Source: JAAEUB01 sp964550345 (GTDB lineage: Bacteria > Pseudomonadota > Alphaproteobacteria > Rhodobacterales > Rhodobacteraceae). Taken from it: a stretch of 64,000 nt of DNA. Positions 59,807-64,000 of the stretch are shown piece by piece; position 1 is the first letter of the stretch; each line of letters begins with the position of its first letter. Where the stretch lies: the NCBI GenBank assembly GCA_964550345.1, contig CAZJYZ010000002.1, positions 75,440 to 139,439 on the forward strand, in the 5' to 3' direction. The translations under genes and the position numbers were made by a program. Under the pieces are notes generated by a model, which was not told the origin of the DNA, made no database searches, and was given only the letters and a program-made list of their open reading frames with translations.

Positions 59807-61084
59807 ATGTCGGATATCAAGGCACTTTTGGCACGACGTGAGCGGCTTCTGGGCCCGAATATGCCAACGTTTTATAATGATCCCGTGCATCTGGTTCGTG
59901 GTGAAGGTGCCTATCTGTGGGATGCAGACGGAAACCGGTTTTTGGATGCCTATAACAATGTCGCCCATGTTGGGCATGCCCATCCAAGGGTGGTCGAGGC
60001 GATCTCAAAACAAGCAGGAGCGCTGAACACCCATACGCGGTACCTGCACGAAGGTATTTTGGATTATGGCGAACGGCTGATCGGTAAAATGGCGCCGTCC
60101 TTAAGCAGTATGATCATGGTGTGTACCGGGTCTGAGGCCAATGACATTGCTTTGCGCATGGGCCGTGCTTTTACGGGCAAATGCGGCTTTATCGCTACGG
60201 ATAATACCTATCACGGCAATACGGCCTTGGTCAGTCAGTTATCGAGCCGTAAGAAGCCCATTGGCGGGTATTCGCAAAACGTCAAACTGGTACCATCGCC
60301 GGATACACTTCGGGCAAACGGGGCCTCGAAGCTGGCACAGTCCCGGGAATTTGCCCGCCATGTTAACCGGGCGATTGAAATGTTTGAAGAAGAAGGGTTT
60401 GGCTTTGCCGCCCTGATCCTCGACCCGTTTTTTGCCAACGAGGGCTTTCCCGATTTACCTGCCGGGTTTTTGGAGACGGTGGCGCAGGTGGTAAAACGCG
60501 CCGGTGGTTTGGTGATTGCAGATGAGGTGCAACCGGGTTTCGGGCGAACCGGCGGGCATTTTTGGGGCTATGAGCGTGCGGGGATCGTACCGGACGTTGT
60601 GACCATGGGTAAACCAATGGGCAATGGTCACCCCGTTGCTGCAGTTGTGGCACGGCCTGAGATTATGGCGGCCTTTCGCAACGCATTTGGTTATTTCAAC
60701 ACGTTTGGCGGAAATCCTGTTTCCGCTGCAGCAGCATTGGCGGTACTGGAGGTCATGGAAGAGGAAGGCCTGCAGGAAAATGCCCTCAATACAGGTGCTT
60801 ATTTGCAGGATCGCCTTCACGCTCTGAAACATCCCTTTATCGCAGAAGTGCGTGGCGCCGGTTTTTTTCAGGGGATGGAGCTTGTGCGTGATGCCTCCAT
60901 GGATCCGGCAGAAGAATTCGCTGGTCAAGTGGTTGAAGGCATGCGCAGGCGGGGCATACTGATGGGTCGAACCGGCCGTGGTGGCAATGTTTTGAAGATC
61001 AGGCCGCCAATGTGTTTCAGTCGTGAAGATGCGGATGTTCTAGCGGATACATTAAGCGAAGTTTTGGAAAGCCTGCCTGCATGA
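59807..61084 (+). CDS. class III PLP-dependent enzyme, phospho-lyase (AGXT2L)-like
   Basis: A 425-residue aminotransferase class III protein. Seen: YLWDADGNRFLDAYNNVAHVGHAHPRVVEAI, VCTGSEANDIALRMGRAFTGKCGFIATDNTYHGNT, VIADEVQPGFGRTGGHFWGYE and the PLP lysine K269 in TMGKPMGNGHPV. The N-A-Y-N-N-V-x-H-V-G-H start and the neighbour kinase point to the AGXT2L group, which are phospho-lyases acting on phosphoethanolamine or phosphohydroxylysine rather than true aminotransferases. That is inference. ATG 59807 follows ATTCAGGAGGACTAAC, one base after the arfB stop. The kinase gene overlaps its stop. Confidence 0.85.
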   Translation: MSDIKALLARRERLLGPNMPTFYNDPVHLVRGEGAYLWDADGNRFLDAYNNVAHVGHAHPRVVEAISKQAGALNTHTRYLHEGILDYGERLIGKMAPSLSSMIMVCTGSEANDIALRMGRAFTGKCGFIATDNTYHGNTALVSQLSSRKKPIGGYSQNVKLVPSPDTLRANGASKLAQSREFARHVNRAIEMFEEEGFGFAALILDPFFANEGFPDLPAGFLETVAQVVKRAGGLVIADEVQPGFGRTGGHFWGYERAGIVPDVVTMGKPMGNGHPVAAVVARPEIMAAFRNAFGYFNTFGGNPVSAAAALAVLEVMEEEGLQENALNTGAYLQDRLHALKHPFIAEVRGAGFFQGMELVRDASMDPAEEFAGQVVEGMRRRGILMGRTGRGGNVLKIRPPMCFSREDADVLADTLSEVLESLPA

Positions 61085-62002
61085 ATGACCAGGAGGAAGC
61101 GCTGCAAGCTTGGGGTGCCACCGACGCCAAGCTGATCAAAGACCGGGAGAATGCAGTTTACCAAGTCGTTCTGGGAGGCTCCTTCGCGGCGTTGCGTTTG
61201 CATAGGGTCGGGTATCAAAGTGCGGCAGCCATACGATCTGAACTGTCCTGGATGGAGGCCCTGGCTAACGCCGGGCTTTCGGTGCCAGCGCCTATCTTTG
61301 CTCTGGACAAACGCAAAGTGGTGGAACTGACAAGCGGTCGGCTTGCCACAATGGTCACCTGGGTTGAAGGTGCGCCATTGGGTGCGGCAGGAGAACCGCT
61401 GGAAGGCAATCACGCCCGGCAGGAGGCCATGTTTTACGCTGTCGGGCATGCGGTCGGGCAGTTGCACAATGTAACAGACGATCTGAGCTTGCCCGGGGAT
61501 TTTGACCGTCACGCATGGGATGAAGAGGGATTGTTGGGAGAGAACCCGTTTTGGGGCCGGTTTTGGGAAAGCCCTGTCCTGGAGAACAGTGAGTGCACGT
61601 TAATTCTGGATGCGCGGGCACTGGCGGCGAAGAAACTCAGGAGGTTTCGGGAGGGAGGCGGAGATTTCGGCCTGATTCATGCAGATGTGCTGCGCGAAAA
61701 TGTATTTGTGGATCGCGATCGTGTGACGTTGATCGACTTTGACGACGCAGGTTATGGGTTTCGCCTGTATGATCTGGCAACGCTTATGAGCCAGAATGAA
61801 GGGTTGCCGAACTCGGATGCGTTGCGTGCAGCAGCCGTGCAGGGATACCGCAATGTACGTCCACTTCCAGACAATGCGCTGGCTTTGCTGCCGATGTTCA
61901 TCATGCTGCGCCGGTTTGCTTCGATGGGTTGGATTGTGCCTCGTGCGGGAAGTGAAGATATTATGCGCGTCTATGCCGAACGGGCACTAGTGGCCGCGCA
62001 GA
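61081..62002 (+). CDS. APH-fold kinase (hydroxylysine/amino-alcohol kinase-like), 3' end lost in gap
   Basis: An aminoglycoside-phosphotransferase-fold protein, 307 residues visible before the N-run. It has NAVYQVVLGGSFAALRLHR (N-terminal lobe), the catalytic Asp202 in HADVLRENVFVD and the metal Asp219 in TLIDFDDAGYGFRLYDLAT, followed by YAERA near the gap. Its ATG overlaps the aminotransferase stop (ATGA). The pairing with a class III phospho-lyase recalls the AGPHD1-AGXT2L (hydroxylysine kinase and phospho-lyase) partners. The C-terminus is missing at 62003. Confidence 0.85.
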
Positions 62003-62102
62003 NNNNNNNNNNNNNNNNNNNNNNNNNNNNNNNNNNNNNNNNNNNNNNNNNNNNNNNNNNNNNNNNNNNNNNNNNNNNNNNNNNNNNNNNNNNNNNNNNN
62101 NN
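62003..62102. other. scaffold gap of 100 N
   Basis: Exactly 100 undetermined bases, the usual placeholder for a gap of unknown size. The kinase and the nicotinate phosphoribosyltransferase genes converge on it, and both are truncated here. Their missing parts suggest that the true gap is longer than 100 bases. Confidence 0.97.
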
Positions 62103-63033
62103 TTGCCGGGTCCCCGCTATCGACTCGTATTCCCGTCCAACTTGCCAGCCAGTCCGGCGCCCCTTCGAGGAACCCTTTTGTACCGTAGGTATCTGGCAGA
62201 ATGATGCGTAGGTTACCGTCATGCTCTACGTGCCAATCTGCCAGAACGTCGTAAGGTGCGCTTTTTAGGGCCTCGTCATTCTCAGCAAGTGCTGCGCAGA
62301 CCATGGGCAACTCATGGGCGTTGGTGCCGATGGCCTCAATGTCGCGTTTCATAGCGATCCGGCAATTGGAGGTACCAACAAACTTGTCTCCGAGCCCCTC
62401 GATCATACCTTGAACACACCAATCCTGCCAAAGGTAAGAATGCCTTCGCCTTGTGCCAAAGTCCGCAATCCGTAAGCCGTCAAGGTCGCGCAGGGTCTCG
62501 ATCTTTTCCCAAAGCCGGGTCATGGCGCGGGCATATAAAACCTGAAGCTCAAATCGCCCCATATCGCGTAAAACTGCGCGGCCACGCAATTCCATCAAAA
62601 CCGCCAGAGCAGGAATTTCCCACATCATGACCTCAGGCCAGGAACCTTCAAAGGTCAGTTCATATTGCCCGTCGCGTTTCTCCAGATGGTAGGGTGGCAG
62701 GCGCAGGTTCTCGAACCATTCCATGAAATCCGGGCTGAACATCTGGCGCTTGCCATAAAAGGTGTTCCCGCGAAGCCAGGTGCTTTCCCCACGGGTTAGG
62801 CTGAGGCTGCGAATGTGGTCAAGCTGTTCGCGCAACTCTCCTTCGTCGACAAGTTCAGCCAGCCGGATGTGTTTGGACCGGTTGATTAGTGAAAACGTTA
62901 CCTGCGTATCGGGCTTGTTGCGCAGCACCGACTGACACATCAGAAGCTTGTAAAAATCGGTATCGATCAGCGAGCGCACAATGGGGTCAATTTTCCACTG
63001 ATGGTCATGAACGCGGGTTGCAATATCGACCAT
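62103..63033 (-). CDS. pncB: nicotinate phosphoribosyltransferase, C-terminal part lost in gap
   Basis: PncB makes nicotinate mononucleotide in the Preiss-Handler NAD route. The visible 310 residues carry the family start DPIVRSLIDTDFYKLLMCQSVLRNKPDTQVTFSLINRS, LRLPPYHLEKRDGQYELTFEGSW, and GTRRRHSYLWQDWCVQGMIEG, where the His is the autophosphorylated residue. They end at VDSGDP, the phosphoribosyl-binding region just before the gap. About 120 residues are missing compared with the family's ~430. The start ATG 63031-63033 lies one base after the pncA stop, so pncA-pncB are one unit. Confidence 0.93.
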
Positions 63034-63034
63034 G

Positions 63035-63643
63035 TTAGTGCTCCAGGCGGACGTCGGCAGCCAGCATGTCTGCCTGTGCCTTGGCCAGTGACCCGTCCAG
63101 ATCAATAGCGCGGCAGGCAGCTTGCGCTACTGTTACATCAAAGCCAAGGCGCGCGCCGTCAATGGCTGAGAACGCGACGCAAAAATCTGTGGCAAGTCCC
63201 ACCAGGGTTAACTTTTCCACTCCACGGGTGCGCAGATACCCCTCCAGACCAGTGGGCGTTTTCTGGTCATTCTCAAAGAACGCCGAATAGCTATCTATTT
63301 GAGGCCGGAAACCTTTGCGAATGATCATATCCGCAGGTGTAGTTTCAAGCTCAGGGTGGAAATTAGCTCCCTCACTGCCTTGAACACAATGGTCCGGCCA
63401 CAGAACCTGCGTGCCATAAGGCATCTCGGTTGTTTCAAAAAGTGCTTTCCCTGTGTGGCTGGTGGCGAAAGAGCTGTGCCCCGCCGGGTGCCAGTCTTGG
63501 GTGAAAACCCGCACAGAAAAATCAGCGAGCATATTGTTGACCAGAGGGACGATCATATCCCCCTCAGTCACGGCCAGCGCGCCGCCTGGGCAAAAATCAT
63601 TTTGCACATCTATGACAATCAGGGCTTCGGTAGCATCGCGCAT
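63035..63643 (-). CDS. pncA: nicotinamidase
   Basis: A 202-residue isochorismatase-fold amidase that converts nicotinamide to nicotinate. The triad is Asp12 (IDVQNDF), Lys110 (IRKGF) and Cys155 (GLATDFCVAFSA); zinc ligands Asp50, His52 and His56 lie in FTQDWHPAGHSS. It starts MRDATEALIV and leads directly into pncB, the next enzyme of the NAD salvage route, with one base between. Active-site residues are all present. Confidence 0.96.
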   Translation of the reverse strand: MRDATEALIVIDVQNDFCPGGALAVTEGDMIVPLVNNMLADFSVRVFTQDWHPAGHSSFATSHTGKALFETTEMPYGTQVLWPDHCVQGSEGANFHPELETTPADMIIRKGFRPQIDSYSAFFENDQKTPTGLEGYLRTRGVEKLTLVGLATDFCVAFSAIDGARLGFDVTVAQAACRAIDLDGSLAKAQADMLAADVRLEH

Positions 63644-63763
63644 GACAATCCTCTTTCAAGAAACTGAGCATTGACTATGCGCCTAAGAGGACGGACGTCA
63701 ACTACCTCACGAAATATGGCGTGAAATGAGATTAAATTTAGATGGACGAAACTTGAGCGTTTG

Positions 63764-64000
63764 CTACCGGTTCACGACATCCAGAACCGTGACATCATCC
63801 AGTTCAGGTTCAACCCATCTGGAAATGATATTGCGCACTGCCTGATCATCTGCGTTGCTTATTGCAGTTTCAAGATCTTCTAACAGTTCGGCAATTTCTT
63901 CCGATTTCAGACTGCTTTCCTGAGCGCGAAGAATTTTTTGGTGTGGCGTGGTCAGCATATCGCGGCCGATAAGAAGCACTTCGTGCAGCTTTTCGCCCTC
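63764..64000 (-). CDS. nucleotide-sugar epimerase/dehydratase (polysaccharide biosynthesis), C-terminal part
   Basis: Frame open to the right edge of the window. The upstream edge reads EGEKLHEVLLIG, the G-E-K-L-(H/Y)-E motif near the C-terminus of CapD/FlaA1-type polysaccharide biosynthesis epimerases/dehydratases, followed by ~70 residues rich in Glu and Asp, ending VTVLDVVNR. The catalytic Rossmann part would be outside the window. Separated from pncA by 120 bases with nothing notable. Confidence 0.7.
   Translation of the reverse strand, partial: EGEKLHEVLLIGRDMLTTPHQKILRAQESSLKSEEIAELLEDLETAISNADDQAVRNIISRWVEPELDDVTVLDVVNR

Noticed and set aside
61971..62222. ORFs that run through the N-run (with X residues)
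   Set aside because: Reading through 100 placeholder bases has no meaning; genes on both sides are treated as truncated.
1..64000. CRISPR arrays, insertion sequences, tRNA and rRNA genes
   Set aside because: I looked for repeated spacers, transposase motifs, TTCGAATC-type tRNA arms and rRNA segments by eye and found none. A software scan would be needed to be certain.

Overview
This window looks like a chromosome segment of an alphaproteobacterium, most probably Rhodobacterales (Roseobacter/Rhodobacter group). The evidence is the set of lineage-typical genes (trcR/DUF1013, a COQ9 protein, DUF4170 beside waaA-lpxK, DUF1636 beside cob genes), aerobic-type cobalamin genes (cobN, cobO, cobW), a short rpsU, a CtrA-type TTAA-N7-TTAA box and a CCTCC/GGAGG intergenic palindrome. 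I saw no tRNA, rRNA, insertion sequence, prophage or CRISPR array. A run of 100 N at 62003-62102 is a scaffold gap that cuts two genes.

Layout. 1-13 kb: end of an alpha/beta hydrolase, Kdo transferase and LpxK for lipid A, then smpB, trmO and dapA on the minus strand. These are followed by slt, an EamA transporter, mnmD and its separate FAD oxidoreductase, a hot-dog dehydratase, a VOC protein, cobO, a GFA protein and a 10-TM membrane protein. 13-20.2 kb: a lipoprotein with a CtrA-like box, then a minus-strand operon cbiM-cobW-GNAT-cobN read from a clear cobalamin riboswitch. 20.3-28.8 kb: smc, a YbjN protein, an unknown protein, an MltB-type lytic transglycosylase, and the overlapping DUF1636-cobC-cobD set. 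29-36 kb: a degenerate receiver, a tightly overlapped three-gene operon (OCD-like reductase, PhyH dioxygenase, hydrolase), rpsU with promoter and terminator, a saccharopine dehydrogenase-like protein, COQ9, a quinone oxidoreductase, MAPEG and a 53-aa membrane protein.

36-48.5 kb: RNase T2, trcR, a leucine-rich-repeat-like orphan, a methyltransferase/LysR divergent pair, a YARHG-like secreted protein, and the periplasmic pair alpha-2-macroglobulin (1813 aa, thioester intact) with pbpC. 48.7-59 kb: a hybrid histidine kinase, yggT-recQ-yaaA, a thioesterase, and a UMF1-mepA-phytase-like run ending with a YhhQ-type transporter. 59-64 kb: a structured leader or small RNA with its own terminator, then arfB, a class III PLP enzyme and an APH-fold kinase that look like a kinase/phospho-lyase pair, the gap, pncB and pncA, and the end of a nucleotide-sugar epimerase.

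Most of the window is ordinary housekeeping, cell-envelope and cofactor content. The least explained items are the structured RNA at about 59.04-59.23 kb, the kinase/phospho-lyase pair after arfB, the OCD/PhyH/hydrolase operon, the GNAT inside the B12-controlled operon, and the 53-aa membrane protein behind a heat-shock-like promoter. All family calls come from reading motifs by eye; no database search was run.
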